Origin: Prostheceraeus crozeri
Lineage: Eukaryota; Platyhelminthes; Polycladida; Euryleptidae
Length of the DNA: 64,000 bases
NCBI GenBank assembly: GCA_907163375.1
Contig: CAJQUW010002095.1
Span: forward strand, 806,001 to 870,000
Reading direction: 5' to 3'
Both the position numbers and the translations under genes were made by a program. This document shows, piece by piece, positions 25,817 through 39,949 of this stretch. The notes beneath the pieces were generated by a model, which saw nothing but the letters and a program-made list of their open reading frames with translations, was not told where the DNA came from and ran no database searches. Numbering within the stretch: position 1 is the stretch's first letter; each line of letters begins with the position of its first letter.

Positions 25817-27066
25817 GGGACTGGAAAAAATTAATTGGCTGGAAATTAATTGCAATTAATTGATGGACTTTCTTCAATTAATTGATTGTGTCAGGCACCA
25901 ATTATACCAATTAGCCGGAATTATTCACAATTCAAATGAACGATTATTGTAATAAGATACACACTGGATGATAATCAAGGAAAAAGTCAGGTTAGTGTAC
26001 TTAAAAGATAGTAACACACAATATTTGATAATGTCATTCCTAAAAAGGACTGATTGGCATTCACGTCGGTCAACGGGTAAGATACTTGTACACTCCTACA
26101 TATAAAGAATAAAACATTAAGCGCACAGAACAATAAAACGAAATATACAAGATGTGAACAGTCCAAAAAGTCTAACAAAAATCGAAAAGAAGGGGCTCAT
26201 CAGCAAATTGACCAGCTTGGTCGAGTTTCGGGTCATTAAACATCTTGTGCGCTCAAACCCTGGCTGGCGGACCCCATAAACAGTAACACTATCGATAACA
26301 AATTTAACCGAAGCCACACAGGATAGACAACTCTTTGGCAGAATGTAAACCAAACTTGAATAAAACAAGAATATACATATTTAGCAATTTCTCCATACAC
26401 TTGATCAGTTTAGAAACTTTATAACCACGCTTCACGAAAATATCAAAAGTAGTTTTAACTTTAACAGTAGATATATTGTTTACTCACATTTAAGAGGAAG
26501 AAAATGTTGACTATAACTTTCATTCAATTTGAAAATCAAAAATATCCAACTAGGCGTATGTTTCATATATTTTGATAATCTTTGATCAATTCAAATTTTG
26601 CTAAACCTTGTGCATTGCATCATTGAGATGGAAGGAATTTGGTAGTGTTTCACTGTTTGAGCTAGAAAACATTGCACTCGTAAAATAGAGGAGAATATAA
26701 ATGATAATTATCTCTATTTTAAATTCACTGCACGATATTGTTATGAGTGTATTTTCATGTTTTTTCATGCAAATTATCTCAACGAGCATAGTGATGTAGA
26801 AAGTGCATGTTTGGTATTATTTGTAAATTTAAGTTCTGTAAGTGATTTAATGCATCTTCGTAGGCCTATGCGTTATTTGTACGTATTAGGAATCTGACTT
26901 TCCAAGTATTTGTCAATCACGTGTCAATGATGCAATCACTTTACATGTGGACAATCAGTATCTGTCAATTAATTGCAATTATTTGATTGTTAATGTGATC
27001 TGATTAAATTAATTGATTGTTCATAAAAGTGAAACCAGTTATATTGCAATTAATTTTTTCCAACCC
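25817..27066. mobile_element. Possible non-autonomous element with inverted ends, AT-rich
   Basis: The left end GGGACTGGAAAAAATTAATTG (25817-25837; 21 bases with two differences from its partner) mirrors the right end, whose reverse complement begins GGGTTGGAAAAAATTAATTG (27047-27066). Both ends run inward into repeated CAATTAATTGATTG-like units. No open frame of transposase type lies between, and no target duplication was recognised. Similar ATTGATTG units recur near 34640-34830 and 35810-35850. Confidence 0.5.
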
Positions 27067-30000
27067 ATGATTGGAGGCAAACTACTAAATCCCTTTCAAG
27101 TTATCAATGAATATGAAAATTGCTAGAATGTATGAGAATACTAATCGATGGCTGCCCCTGAATGCTATTAATAATGCTGTATTTTATCAATTTAATGTTT
27201 AAAAAACAGCTCAGCAGACGGATCAGATTTAGGCAAATCTGAACGTGGTTCTACTAGACGTTTCAAAAATTTTGTAATATTGTGTTGTTAATTATGTTGT
27301 AGTCATGAAGAAATTCTAAATTGTCTTTTAATCTCGAATATAGATATTAGAAAAAATGTTAGAAAATCGTCGAAAGCGCTCGAAGATGTGAAATCTTCGA
27401 ATGTGAAAAAGTCATGCATGATCAAGTCATTCTGAACCTATGTGATGAATGACTGTTTCCTTATTCAAAAAATTGAAATTCTCTTTCTGCTGATTTGAAA
27501 TGTTCTATCGATATATGATATATGATATGTGCTATCGAACGGTTAGAAATTCACTTTTAGGCAATCTAATAATGTGCCTAAAACCCTTAATGTTGTCCGT
27601 AGACTGAAAAAGATCCATGCTTCTATAAATTTTGTTATTTGGTCGATGAAGGCATTGATGTCTGGACTCGACTCGGCGATACTTTGCTTGCATCCATGTC
27701 ATCGTAATGTCCCTGAATAAAAGTAAATAAGTCAAACATAGGTCAAATATCACTCAAGTCTGCCAGTCACTACCTTAGAAAGATAGAAGAAGACTCTGAT
27801 TGACAAGGCCCACCAGCATATTGTGTCACCATCATCCACTTGACCGCATGACTTGACATATTTTGATTAAAATATTCCTGAAGCATTCAAGCTTAAATTA
27901 AATGCCTCACAGCGATTATTACGGTACATGCTGGAAATATGACGCTGTCTCTCCATCATATCTGAAAGTTCAACTTCTTGCATATCTTAGAAATTTGAAT
28001 GCCATGAGTTCTTGCACTCAAGAAATCAGGTATGCGCAGCAAAGAACGAGTTAGTATTACAAACACCAGTCAACAACTTGCAAAAGTATAAAAAGAATCA
28101 AAGTGACTTATTTGTTTAGCGAAGGATTAAGGTATTTGTGAAATATAATCTCTTTGAAATCCACAGAATTTTCACCCTATTACAACTACTAATCTTAGCG
28201 TCTATAAAGTTCCGCCCGGTTTCTCTTCTTGTCACGCAGGATCAAATGAGGCCTTGCAAAACCAATAGGAAAGAGAAATATATTTAGGTAAAAATTGAAT
28301 TTTCCATGTTTTCTCTGATTAAGTGAAAAGCAGACACGTTCAGATTGAGCAAGCCTCGTTGTGTTGGCAAACACAACATTTTAGTTAATGATAGCTGCAT
28401 TTGATCACCATGTCGCAGACACCACTGATCAGAAGCATGATAATAACACATACACATGATAATGACAACTGTAAATGACCCGAAGACATGTATACCAAAC
28501 ATCATGGCTTCAGACTTATTGCTTTTTACTTAATCAAAAGAAGACATAGAAGATCTCAGTTTTACAGAAAACTCCAAGCTGCTTCACATCGGATTTAAAT
28601 GTTTTCTTTGATCCTGTATGACAAGAGCAGGAACCAGGTCAAGCTCAGCCATAGATTGTACATCATTCTGTGAAAGACTCGTTTTCGGCATGATTCCCTC
28701 AGAAACTTGTTCTGGCTGCCGGACGGCACTGACTTATTCCAGTCTACAATCGTTTTTTATAACAGTACTAACCCTTGACCTGATCCCTTGACTGTTCGAA
28801 CCGTTTACAAGTGTGGTCTGGAAAACAAACTTGATAACCATTGACCATGAAGATCTTTCATGTGAGATTTCATCATTAGTGACATATTTGGCGCTTCAAT
28901 AATGGTTGGAGCTATGACGTATTGGCGAACAGACAGGATAACTAGAACCAGACGAATCTAGTCTGTGTACAAGCTAATGACGAGGGCAGTTATGAAAGTG
29001 AAGTTAAAGAAGCATTTTCTTCATCATTTTAAGTGAAAGCATAGTTCACAAATGTTCTACATCCGGCTGTAAATTTGTTGATACTTCATTCAGGTCGGCA
29101 ATCAGCGGAAATGCACTCAATGACATGAGGATGTCCTGTCTCTTAACACCCCGCGGCGGCAAAAGTGTGCAGCAGTTAATCCGATATATATGAATAGCTT
29201 CTGTTTACAAATCTTGTCTGCCTCCAATGCTTGATCACTACGGTGAGGCGGAGAGTTTTGCATAAATCAATCATTTCTCGTGCGTACTATTCATCCATCC
29301 GTAAAGGCAATTCTTCTAGGCGTGTGCGCATAATTTTCTCACTGCTGTGAAAATAGGATCTTGAAATCTCAGTAATTCGTGCTCAAAGTGACTTCTGTCG
29401 CAATCAAAGGAGTCATTTTAGCCTGCAGTTGACAGATCGGGATTAACTACAAGAACGACTTTGTAAATGGAAGTTCAAACAAATATTTGCGATGATCGGT
29501 TACATCATTGGTAGGCGACGGCTATTTGGTATCAGTTTAAGATCCGTGCAACTGTAGATGGCTGCTTTTTCATGATGAAACTTGCAACGATTTATTCTCC
29601 ATTTCCGCTCAATTTACTCGAGAATTTGTTTGCTGATTTCAGATAAATACTCTGTCTGTTTCAATTTTGAGTGATTCGCAACTGCCGTGGGAAGTACACA
29701 GTAAATACAAGTTTAGAAATAAATATGAAAGACATGCATTAAAGTGCAATAGGATACTTCCGATATTACTGCAAATTAAACAAACCATTTTCCAACTGCC
29801 AGAACTTTTGGACTATTTCATATTGAACTTTCAGATTCAATGAAATGAGTCAGATATTCGAAAAATTGCTTGTTGCATTGAATTCTGATATTGATGAGTT
29901 TGAATATAGATGTAGACATGGATACCTGGATGGATGTGGGATGGATCTTTAGCTGGCAGTAGCAGTCAACCGGTTAAAGAAAATGCTGAATAATCGAGCT

Positions 30001-31080
30001 AACCGCCAAAACTAAAATTGTCGAATATCTGTTATCGGAGTATTCTATTTGATTTGTGCTTGAATATAGGGAATTACTTGACATCCTTTATCCAATCTAA
30101 CATCTCAAAATGCTTCCCGCGACTCCCGAGATTTCAATTTGTCCTTACGGTCGAATTCTATATTATTTTCTTTCATGGTTTAATTGTCATTCTCGAATTC
30201 ATAATGTAGAAATCAAGTAGTCATATTGTAGCACGGAAGTATATATCTGAATCATGGCTTCGAAATCTTTCAGGAGGTCATGGCCAGATTAAAGCAGAAA
30301 ATCTGACAGTAAAAGAAGAGTACTTAGGTTTTGAAATGCTTAAAATGCTTGATGAAAGATAGAATGAAATAGATCTTTAATAGCTTATTACAAAATTTCA
30401 GTATTTTCTCTCATTGTCAGATTTCCTGTTTTAATCCTCACAGCCCTTCTAATCAATTTCGAAGGGAAACGTAGAAGTTTCGAGCATTAATCTCTAGGGC
30501 ATCTCGAAACAGTCTCGCCATTCATTTCGAAAATTAATTAAGCAACATATTGTCATATTTGTCCTTGGTGAATTTCAGCATCGTAAAACATGGGAATCTT
30601 GCCTCGTATGTCTATTTTCGTCATAGGCTAACTATTGACGTAAATTTCCCCAGAAATATCTTCAGGTAGTTCAGTAGTGTCATTGATTGCTTCTCCAGAA
30701 TTATGTTTGGATATCTCCGCTTCATGGCGAAACTATTCATACTGTATTACTGAATTTTTACCTGTTGATCAAAGGTTATGACATGTGATGATTGGTTAGT
30801 AATTATCACGTTGGCTTCGGTTCAGAAGAACGGATTTATCATTGCTTGAGACACGCAAGCTATGTAGGTAAAAGTGCCTGACTCTTTATAGCCCTAGTGA
30901 AGTTTTTCATCACGTCTTCCCTACGTGATATTGGACGGTGCTGATATAGTCGGACTTGAGACTCAATGATCCCTTCAGCCTGGATTGAAACACTATTAAC
31001 CCTGTTCTCCCAACCCAAGATGGCAAGGCGAAAAAAATGATCAGAACAATAATGTCACAATCTCATATTGCTAATCTGGA
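27067..31080. other. Intron interior, no gene recognised
   Basis: Part of the intron between the NAV exons ending at 25757 and starting at 49724 (or 42598). Short open frames only. Confidence 0.6.
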
Positions 31081-31084
31081 TTTC

Positions 31085-31165
31085 ATCATAGAGATCGTAG
31101 GATAGCTGTGCAGACAATGGGTCGCACTTTGATGTGGAAGGTCCAGTGTTCGAGTCTGTCTACCT
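31085..31165 (+). repeat. tRNA-like relic
   Basis: TAGCTGTGCAGACAATGGG (about 31103-31121) resembles box A and GTGTTCGAGTCTG (31146-31158) box B. No closed acceptor stem. Confidence 0.4.
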
Positions 31166-31284
31166 CGAGATCTACTACCTATATGTTGCCAACCCTGGCA
31201 TGGTAGAAGATGCAAATATCTTGAGGCCTCTTCAATCCTTGCTTAATGAGTGCTCCTTAGGTTACTAGTAATAATGCCTAAGGT

Positions 31285-31355
31285 TTCTATACCTCAGTTA
31301 TCGAGCAACTAATCAACTAGAGCGGTTGTGGGTTCGAGTCCGAAGCGACGCATTT
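31285..31355 (+). repeat. tRNA-like relic
   Basis: ACCTCAGTTATCGAGC (about 31291-31306) followed by GGGTTCGAGTCC (31330-31341) gives a box A/box B layout. It lies about 150 bases after the previous tRNA-like relic in the same orientation, so both may belong to one longer SINE. Confidence 0.4.
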
Positions 31356-33487
31356 CTTTTGTACAAAAAATTGATTAAATGTTAATTCATGGCACTCATA
31401 TCTTAGCATAATAATGATGATACGGTAATCTACTTAGCTTAATGTGTGTAAGAATACACAGCTGCACTACAGAAGATAATGTCAGAACGTTGATATGATT
31501 AATGACGCACAACGAATATTTTAATTGCGATGTGAACTTCAGTAATATACTTCCTCTGAAAGGTGAACGTGAATAATACAATAATAGGCTCGCTCATCAT
31601 CCGGTGCGTCTTATCAAAATGGTATATTGTGTTTCCTGTCTGTTTGGTGGCTTTCAGGTACAAATGAATATTTACTATAATGTTAGTTGATCGCCTTACT
31701 TGTCATATACTTTAATTTCTAATATCTGATACTGAAGTTAGGTCGATTCTCATACTTCCTGAAGTTTAGAAGAAGATTGGCTTGATCGTTTACATATAAG
31801 GAATGAATCAGTAAAGCAAAGTCTTAAATTTCTTCGCTTGTTTAAAATTCTTTGTAACTATTCAAATTCATGCTTTGCACTTTCATGGAAAAGTTAATAT
31901 GACTCAATGACTCAGCTAGGGTCGCTTGAAACTTCAAATTGATTTGATCACCCAATTTATCATCAGATATCAAAATGCGTGCACTAAATATTTTACATAC
32001 TTAATAATAATATCAATTTTTGCTGATTTTTCGGCTTTCAACCAATGATTCACTTATTCCCTGGTTATGGTTGCACATTTTCGACAGATGCGAGAATGAT
32101 ATTATTGAAGGAAAACGTTGCCATTTCTAGTGATAAATGTTGTTATAGATGCACCAGTCAAAAAGTCAAATACTTGCTTCGTTATTTCAACAGGCAGTCT
32201 CCGTTGTCTAAACATTGCTGATATTGGCTTAGATGAGGTATTTAGTGGGTTAGATAACAGATTATTTAATTCTGTCACTCGATCACTTATCTGTATGGAT
32301 GATTGATAACTAGGGAGTCGATAAGCAACCACAACCAAGCAATTATAGTTATTTCTTTGATTTCTTAGATTTCTTTGAATTTCGAATTTACCTTTCATAT
32401 AGAAAAATTTTTCCATTAACTCCGATTATGTCACCATCACATAAATGAATGGTTTTATAACGTCTGTGATTCATCTACTTCAACCATAAACGGAAGCAAC
32501 ATGGATCGGAAGTTAGATAACATACCAACGGTTGTAGTAGTAACGAACTTGAATAACTAGAGAGCGTTCCTTCCACATCATGCTAACAGCAAGCTCTTCA
32601 TATTACGTTCATGATCCTTCCATTTTGTCTTCCTAAAGGTTTTCGTTCGCATTTCGTCGTTTGGTTGGTCAATCCACAGCTGTTATTAGGATGTTGAAAC
32701 ACTTCTGTCGTTAAAAAACTAACATACTTCTTCCTTGTGAAGTAACATATCCGTAATCTGAACGTTTAATTCTGTTCAAATACTATGCGAACAGCAAGAA
32801 GTCTATCTGAATGAACTTCTGAATTTGCTACAATTTTATTTTCTGAATAATTCTGTAAATTCTGATGCAAATTTTTCAAGTTTTGGAAATTTGCAGCTCA
32901 ACTTACTTGTACTATTGAATTTGAGAGTCTTTACCTCTTGAAACATGCTAGAAGAGGTTCATTAATTCTATCTGAAGCACTGTGCTTGATATTAGAAGTA
33001 GATGAGATTATGATTTTTGAGACAGAGACGAAGAGAGAATTAATCGTTATCATGCACTTCAGTTTATCTTGCTTAACTTCAGAATTTTAATGACAGTGTC
33101 TGGTGTGTGTGCATTTTCCGTACATCGTATGGATGATGTTATTTACTTCCGCTGATTCATCGTTATGCAAGAATTCAATAATTCTCAAATGGTCATGTTA
33201 GTGCTGAAATTTGGTAAAGCCATTAAAGACCATTAAAAGCACTGGTGGTCAACGCGAGGCTTGTCAGTCCACAAAGTTCTAATATGAAAATGGCGATTTT
33301 AACTGATTTAAATGAGCTATACGCTGACTTGTACGAATTACGGATACCATGTGGACAGTTTTTTAATCCATACAATCCCATAGATAAAATATCAAACAAT
33401 GTGAAGTTATGTGCTGATGTACTAGCAGAACCTGACCTCGGCATATTCAATGTGATGGCATGCTATATCATCAACATATTGCATATG
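31356..33487. other. Intron interior, no gene recognised
   Basis: AT-rich. Opposing open frames at 32102-32416 and 33223-33592 show no domain and no coding pattern. Confidence 0.55.
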
Positions 33488-33550
33488 CAATGCTTCTTAG
33501 CTCAGTGGTTAACGTCTTGGATAGCAACATTCTGGACTCAAATAAGACAT
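33488..33550 (+). repeat. tRNA-like relic (box A preserved)
   Basis: CTTAGCTCAGTGGTTAACGTC (the box A region, about 33497-33517) is typical of a SINE head; a degraded box B (GGACTCAAAT) follows at about 33535. Only a fragment. Confidence 0.4.
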
Positions 33551-34492
33551 GATTTAAGTTATATCATGGCTATAATATTGGAGGTCTTTTGACCTGCGAT
33601 GACTAAAATAATCAAAACACTGGCAACGTGATCGTGACTTGTGGTTGTATCTGAAAGGCCAAGAATATCGAATACGCCACCATTGCACTATGCTTCAGTT
33701 CCTCATATAGTACAAATGATGGTCAAGAGTCGCCTTCATTCTTGTATGTACTACGAACGATTCCCACCATGAAATTGACTACCAAACTAAAATTTTTATT
33801 CGCATTTGATGCGAAGTCATCGCCTTCAAGTCCCTTGGAAATCATCGGAGAAGGATATCTGTTGATCCCAGACTTTTCATTTTGTCCGGTTGTTCATGCT
33901 CAATTAGTTTCAGTTTGCTTTGAGCTGTCTGTGTTCGAGCCATTTGCTCATGATTTCATTTGCCGTTAATTTGATAAATCAATCTCATTTCATATTGGAA
34001 GTTCTGAACGTGTATGCATCGTTCAAAGTCATTCGGCGCCACTTTACTTCTTATGCGTCTACCATGTTATACTCTAGGACGATATAAAACTCTCACTGAG
34101 ACATCTATCTAAGCGTTGAAATCGCTCACAAAGGCGCCGTTGCCATGCTCTTTGCTGTTTCAAAGGAAAACACTTAATTGATCACGAAAGTTCATTCGGC
34201 TGATGAATTTTATGTGTAGTATTTTCGATAATAAAATGGATGATTTACTTCCAAACAATGTCACATAAATCAATGATGACAAAATTTCCTGCTGCAGGAT
34301 TATGAGTTGAGAATATTAAAAGTTGATTTTTTTCTCCAAATTGATGTCAGATCATTTAGATGAAGGAGACTAGGTTGTTTGGACGCACTTTGTTGGAATC
34401 TGTGTGATGCTGTCTTTGCATCGTTCTAGATGATTTCGAATTTTGTCATGAAAACTGAATAGACGTTGGATCACATTGTCACGCAAAACATG

Positions 34493-34572
34493 CGCGTCTG
34501 GCACTCAATCGCACGACCGAACCCTGCAGATTGCAGAATTAGTCATTCAGATAGATCTGCCCTTGCTTGCCT
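34493..34572. repeat. Duplicated block, copy 1
   Basis: Shares cgcgtctggcactcaatcgc, cacgaccgaaccctg and cagatagatctgcccttg with 34664-34735. On the minus strand GGGTTCGGTCG resembles a degraded box B, so the unit may be tRNA-derived. It carries an extra gcagaattag-like segment missing from copy 2. Confidence 0.75.
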
Positions 34573-34663
34573 AGGAGGGAAGCTTCTTGTGTTGTAATGC
34601 TATTTGCTAATGAAATGACGAATTTCTGGGTATTAAAAATTAATTGCGTTGTAATCGATTGGT

Positions 34664-34735
34664 CGCGTCTGGCACTCAATCGCACGACCGAACCCTGTAG
34701 ATTACTCATTCAGATAGATCTGCCCTTGATTGCTG
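34664..34735. repeat. Duplicated block, copy 2
   Basis: Second, directly oriented copy of 34493-34572, about 10 bases shorter. It is flanked on both sides by AATTAATTG / ATTGATTG units (34640-34830), suggesting a local duplication around those AT-rich units. Confidence 0.75.
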
Positions 34736-35238
34736 CTGTCTAAAAATTACAATTAATTGATTGGTGTGATATACTAATTGCAATTGATTGATTGGCGTCA
34801 CCGAATAGTTGCAATAAATTGATTGATTTGTGATGAGGAAGGTTCTTCATTGACTGCTTTACTTTCAATGGCGTCAACCACAAAAGTAGATTATTTGCGT
34901 GTGGGTTAGTCTACAGCGGACATAATCATATATCAGCCATTGTATACGATGGCAGCAAGCTATAGAGAATGACATAGATATTCGTCTCTCTTTGGCGGGT
35001 GCTCATTGGCCAAGCAAACGCAATGCAGAAGCACATAGTTATAATCAGAGAACACGCGAGCTTCAACGGTCAGATTGCAGACACGTCTGTCAAGTGAAAA
35101 GTACATATCTTTAACTAAATTTTTCTTGATGATAAATTCGTCAAATAAAATTATTATTCACACCGTTAGACACTTCATGATCGAATTTTTCTGACTGTGA
35201 ACGTTTAACGTGGTGTCAACCTTTAGATTCGTTAGAAT

Positions 35239-35324
35239 TCAGGCTTGATTCTGCATTACGCTCAATGGAAAATTAATCTTCTTGCCCCTCGTGACTATTT
35301 CTGGCCGTGACCATCAGTATCGTG
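35239..35324. repeat. Dispersed repeat, second copy of 3667-3750
   Basis: Shares about 85 bases in the same order with 3667-3750, including GACTATTTCTGGC, then TGAC, and upstream TCAG-CTTGA and CTCAATG-AAAA blocks. Confidence 0.5.
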
Positions 35325-36749
35325 GGAAGTCATCTCAAGACCCAAACACACAAAGTAATTTATCTCCGTGGCGTCACCACTCACCATCGAAGGACAAACA
35401 CTGCACCTTCAGTGATTTATTTAGACACTAAGCTTGCTAAGCAAATGTTATTCATAAACTGACACCTCATAGGATTCTGAAAAGGAAGTATTTGGTGCAT
35501 AACCTATGCAGAAACTCTTCACATGTATTACATTAATTTTGTGACAACTTTTACAACTTTACTTTATATTCTGTTATCTAGGCGCGTATGATTATTCACT
35601 CACTTGTTTTAATTATTGATTATCACTCAACACAAGAAGTCTGCAATAAAATTCATCGCAATTCACATCCAATTAGGAATATAGTTACACATGTATCTAT
35701 TTCATGCAATGAATCTACTCATGTTACTATCCAACTGATTACATAGTTTGTTAAGTGGAATATCAAAGTAAAGACTCAAAATCAAGAGCTAGTCTGTTCA
35801 AATGGTGTTAATAAATAATTGTAACTAATTGATTGATGGCACCAATTAATCAAAATTTGTTTATTGTTTTCTGCTCCAATTTTATTAACTGTTTGCCTAG
35901 ATATTAACAACAACTAATTTTCGATAACCTCTGGTTGAGACGACTGAACGATGAACACGTCAGTGTGTCAAAACTATCAATAACAATTAAAATGGTGACG
36001 GATAAATTCTTCAATTAACAATATCGTTTAATTTTTATAATATGTACGACAAAAACTCCGATCATACAAATTAAGGCGAGTGCATGGTACTGTATCCACT
36101 GGCAAGTTATTTCACACCTTCTGCGTCGAGAAAGCTTTTTGCAAATCCACCGCAGTGCAATTGAGTGATTCTTATTGCCACCTGTCCTCAACAGACACAG
36201 TTTCAGTTCAAATATCTCGCTACCTCAACGCGAACTCCCAGTCCCCGAGCAAAAGCAGACAATTTTTAATTATTAGTCTCCATTGTCATGCATCATTGGC
36301 TGACAGCTTATCATTCGCTTTGTATAAAATTTCCTCCACTGATTCTAATTCCTTCGTCGCTAAATATTTGCGAACACTTGCTTGTTAGCTATTAAATGTG
36401 TATTTAACAAAAATGGTGAAAGTATGAGCAAATGTATGATGCCGACGAGATGAAATCAATCATAAAACTGTTTAAAAGTGCATCGAAATTAGACGTTCAT
36501 AACATCTGTGAGTAAATATCTTTCCTCTGATATCTTGCTTACACATTCTACTCTCTAAATGAAAGCAGTAAGGCGCAAGTAATTATTATTTTGAAGCAGA
36601 AATGTGTTGTAAGTTTCTCTCCTATTTTTTCATTTTACATTAAGTTAAGTTACGGCACTCATTGTAATTTGTGTAAAAAAGATCATTAATGTAGGATGAT
36701 ACTCCATTCAGACAGATAATTCTCATTTATCCTTCAATGTTGTTTCATT

Positions 36750-37151
36750 TTGGAAGATATTATTTTAGTTTGGAGCTTCCCTCTATCAGTGGATGATCCT
36801 TTTCAGCGATCATCTGCGCAATGCCTTGCGGTCTTTGAGTGCGCCTGTTCACGTTTCCTTCACATGAATGTTACGCCATCATCAAAATTAACAAGACTTG
36901 ATAGAAGAGCACATAGAATGATTTTCATGGATGACATTAGACTTTGTAAGTGCTCACCTGATGTTTTGTCAAAACACAGAAATGTTATGTGTGAAAAGCT
37001 TTTTGCATGTACCTCCATGAGTGAAGACATTGGACCTGGGACATTTGATCCCACGAATACTGAAATACAGTGGCAGATCTGTTGTTCCTTTTTGTCAGAC
37101 TGTGAGACGGAAACGATCTTATATTCTTTACGCTATCAACTTGATGAATAA
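36750..37151 (+). pseudogene. Possible decayed non-LTR reverse transcriptase C-terminus
   Basis: A 133-codon open frame contains AVFECACSRFLHMNVTPS, then KLTRLDRRAHRMIF, then a later MCEKLF. The order and spacing resemble the C-terminal part of many animal LINE reverse transcriptases (VLEYACPVWH..., L-ERVQRRALRII, then R-x-LC-x-x-LF). No catalytic region or upstream domain is present. The likeness is by eye only and an unknown host gene is not excluded. Confidence 0.35.
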
Positions 37152-39945
37152 TCTTTGATGCTTTTATATTTTTGTACATGTCTATTGATTCGCATTTATG
37201 AAATATATATACACTACACTATTGTCACACTGTACATGTGGTTGTTTGACATTAGAATCAGGGATATCCTTGTTTAGAATGTTTGGTGAACTTTGCAGTG
37301 TTTTGAACAATTATTTTACTTAAGAGATATCTCTACTTCCTCAAAATTTGATGAAATTATCACATTTTGATATCACTGATGTATTCAACACTCATTTTCA
37401 CACGTCAATTTGTTCTGTCAAACACTTGCTTTGAAAGTATTTTGATTTCTTTCGATTCATTTCGATGGTCATCCGCATCATGTTGACTGATTTTGGACTT
37501 ACTGAATGGTTTGCGTTATAGTCAACACCATAAGATGCGAATATGTGAACTAAGCTTATGAGGAAAAAACTCGTAAGAGTATCTGGCCCTTGTGGACCAA
37601 TCTTTCGCAGACTTCGGAAAACTCTTTCCGAAGAATCATCAGCTTATAGAAATCTCAAACTTACGTCACTATTATATAATGCATGAAAACTACAAATTGA
37701 AAGGAGTAGACCAACACGTCGTCAAATGAAAAGAATGGCTTAAGAATTTTAGCCTTTGCTTTATGTAATAACATCATCTTTTTGCATTATACTGGTCTAT
37801 ATTCCTACATTATATTAAATATTCATATAAATCAAGTGCTTGATGCGTACATGTAATAATTACTTCCCTCAGGAGATTAACTTTCGAAAAATTGCAATTA
37901 TGATAATCGTATTATTCATCGGTTCTAGATCAACAAATTTATTGAAATAATGTAATAAATCATCTTCAATAAATGTCCTCTTCGATTCTTTTACGTTGCT
38001 TCTTTCTATAACCTACTCTCCAGTCTCCAACATGCGTTGAAAACAGTAGAAAACAATCAACAAATATATATAATTACAATTAGTTCTACGTCATTAGCTA
38101 TTATTGTCCAGTCAATTCAATTTCCACTATTTCAACGCATGTTAGAGCTATCAGCATTAGTCATCAGTAAATTAGGCGCCCCATAGTCCAGGCTATTATG
38201 ATTTATGGAGCTTCTGTACCAGCAATATTTCCATTTCAAATCTCCATGCGACTTCTGCTTAGATGATAAATATTAGTTCATTTGACTTTGACTGTTCAAA
38301 TAATCTTAGATGAAGTGATAAATTGACGCAATTGTTTCTGCAGTTAGTGTTCCCATTAATTGTTGATTGAATCGATCTGTCGTATAAGTTTGAGAATTTG
38401 TCATTCGTAGTTCTTCATCCTCATAACCGCTTTGTCTGCATCAACGGCAATTCAGTGGTTGTTTGCCGAGATAATTGATTTTCTGAAGAGTTTAAACTTG
38501 AAAGCAATTATTATTACTTCCTTTCTGTGTAGATGATTGTTAGTTATGTCCACTGACATGAACAAATAACCTGCAATTCTCCTACTGAATAATTCGGTCT
38601 GATCTTCAAGTATCAAATTGAATATAGAAATAAATAAATGCTGTAAACAAGTTATTACAAGAATAATTTTGATAAATAGGATCTATAAATGCTCTGAACT
38701 AAGATAAATGATTAATGTGATCATACTTGTAAACAATATGCAGTCAATTTTGATTGTAAAAAATTAATACGGCATTTACATACAAAACTTATCATGAAGT
38801 TATCATCTACATAATCGTGGAAATTCTATTACGCTGTTACAACTATGATAGTTGTTCGAATTTTTAAGCATATGAATCTGACTTTTCACTTTGTTCAATA
38901 TAGCTGAACTTGAATTGACATCAGGTGTTTGTTGATGGTCAATTCATCTGCTCGGTCAGGCACCGATCCAAGTCAATACCGCTAGATCAAATTGCTGAAG
39001 CCTGCTGTAATAATAACAAATTCTTTCCGTAAGGCTATGTTGACAGTTATTTTATCAAAATAATTTAATATTCAAAGAAAATTGATAATAACCGTGAATC
39101 TTTGCATTGACAAGGAACACCGGTGCCACGGAGTTAGACAGGTCATCTCTTCTTCGTTTTGACTAGAAAGGAAGCATTGGAATATGTAACGTTAATGAAA
39201 TGGTACAATCTGCTGACATAATACCATAGCAATCGAACAATGAACAGCCAGTTCAACATTCAACACGCCAAATTGTGCGAGGTTTCAGTGACTGTTATGA
39301 ACCAGGTCAAACAGTAAAGAGACACGATGTCAAGTTCTACAGAGAAGTTTGTGAACGTTCTTTCGTGTGCCTGTTATCTTTTTTCCATAATGATCGGAAG
39401 GACCAAGATTATCGAGAAAACTTAAGCGTAATTATCTGAATTCTTCGAATCGTGGTGATCGGAGCATTTTGAAGGAATTCACAGCAATCCGCAAGCGACG
39501 CACGACCATTTTTCCTATCTCTGTAAGGAATTAAAAATTTCTTTTTGCCCACTTAATAAGCTCCCGCGTGTGTCATCTGTTTGAATCAGTTAACATTTCT
39601 AGCAAAGTGACACATTTAAACAATCTAATTCTGTGACCGGCACGTTCCCATTGTCAGCCACTGGAAGCCGCTATCGTATAGGCTCCATTGTCATCGCAGT
39701 GCATGTCGTTCTAGTCGTTCTCGTTCTATTCCTAGAGTGTACGGTTTCTGTGTTTTATGCTATCCGACATTAATTGCCTACTCTCTGTGCTGAATACCCA
39801 TTTTGATAAATATCTCCGGTTGGAAGCGAAAATTGCTAAACCGAACCGGACATGGAATGTTCTAGCAATGACAAAATCTGTCGGTGATCAGAGAAAACGT
39901 CTAAGGAGAATGATGAGTAGTCTATCATTGTACGATCTCGTACAC
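37152..39945. other. Intron interior, no gene recognised
   Basis: AT-rich, without supported coding sequence or defined repeat. Confidence 0.55.
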
Positions 39946-39949
39946 TTAA

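Noticed and set aside
33223-33592. Overlapping open frames on both strands at 33.2-33.6 kb
   Set aside because: Complementary readings of the same AT-rich segment, no domain, and the plus frame runs through a tRNA-like relic.
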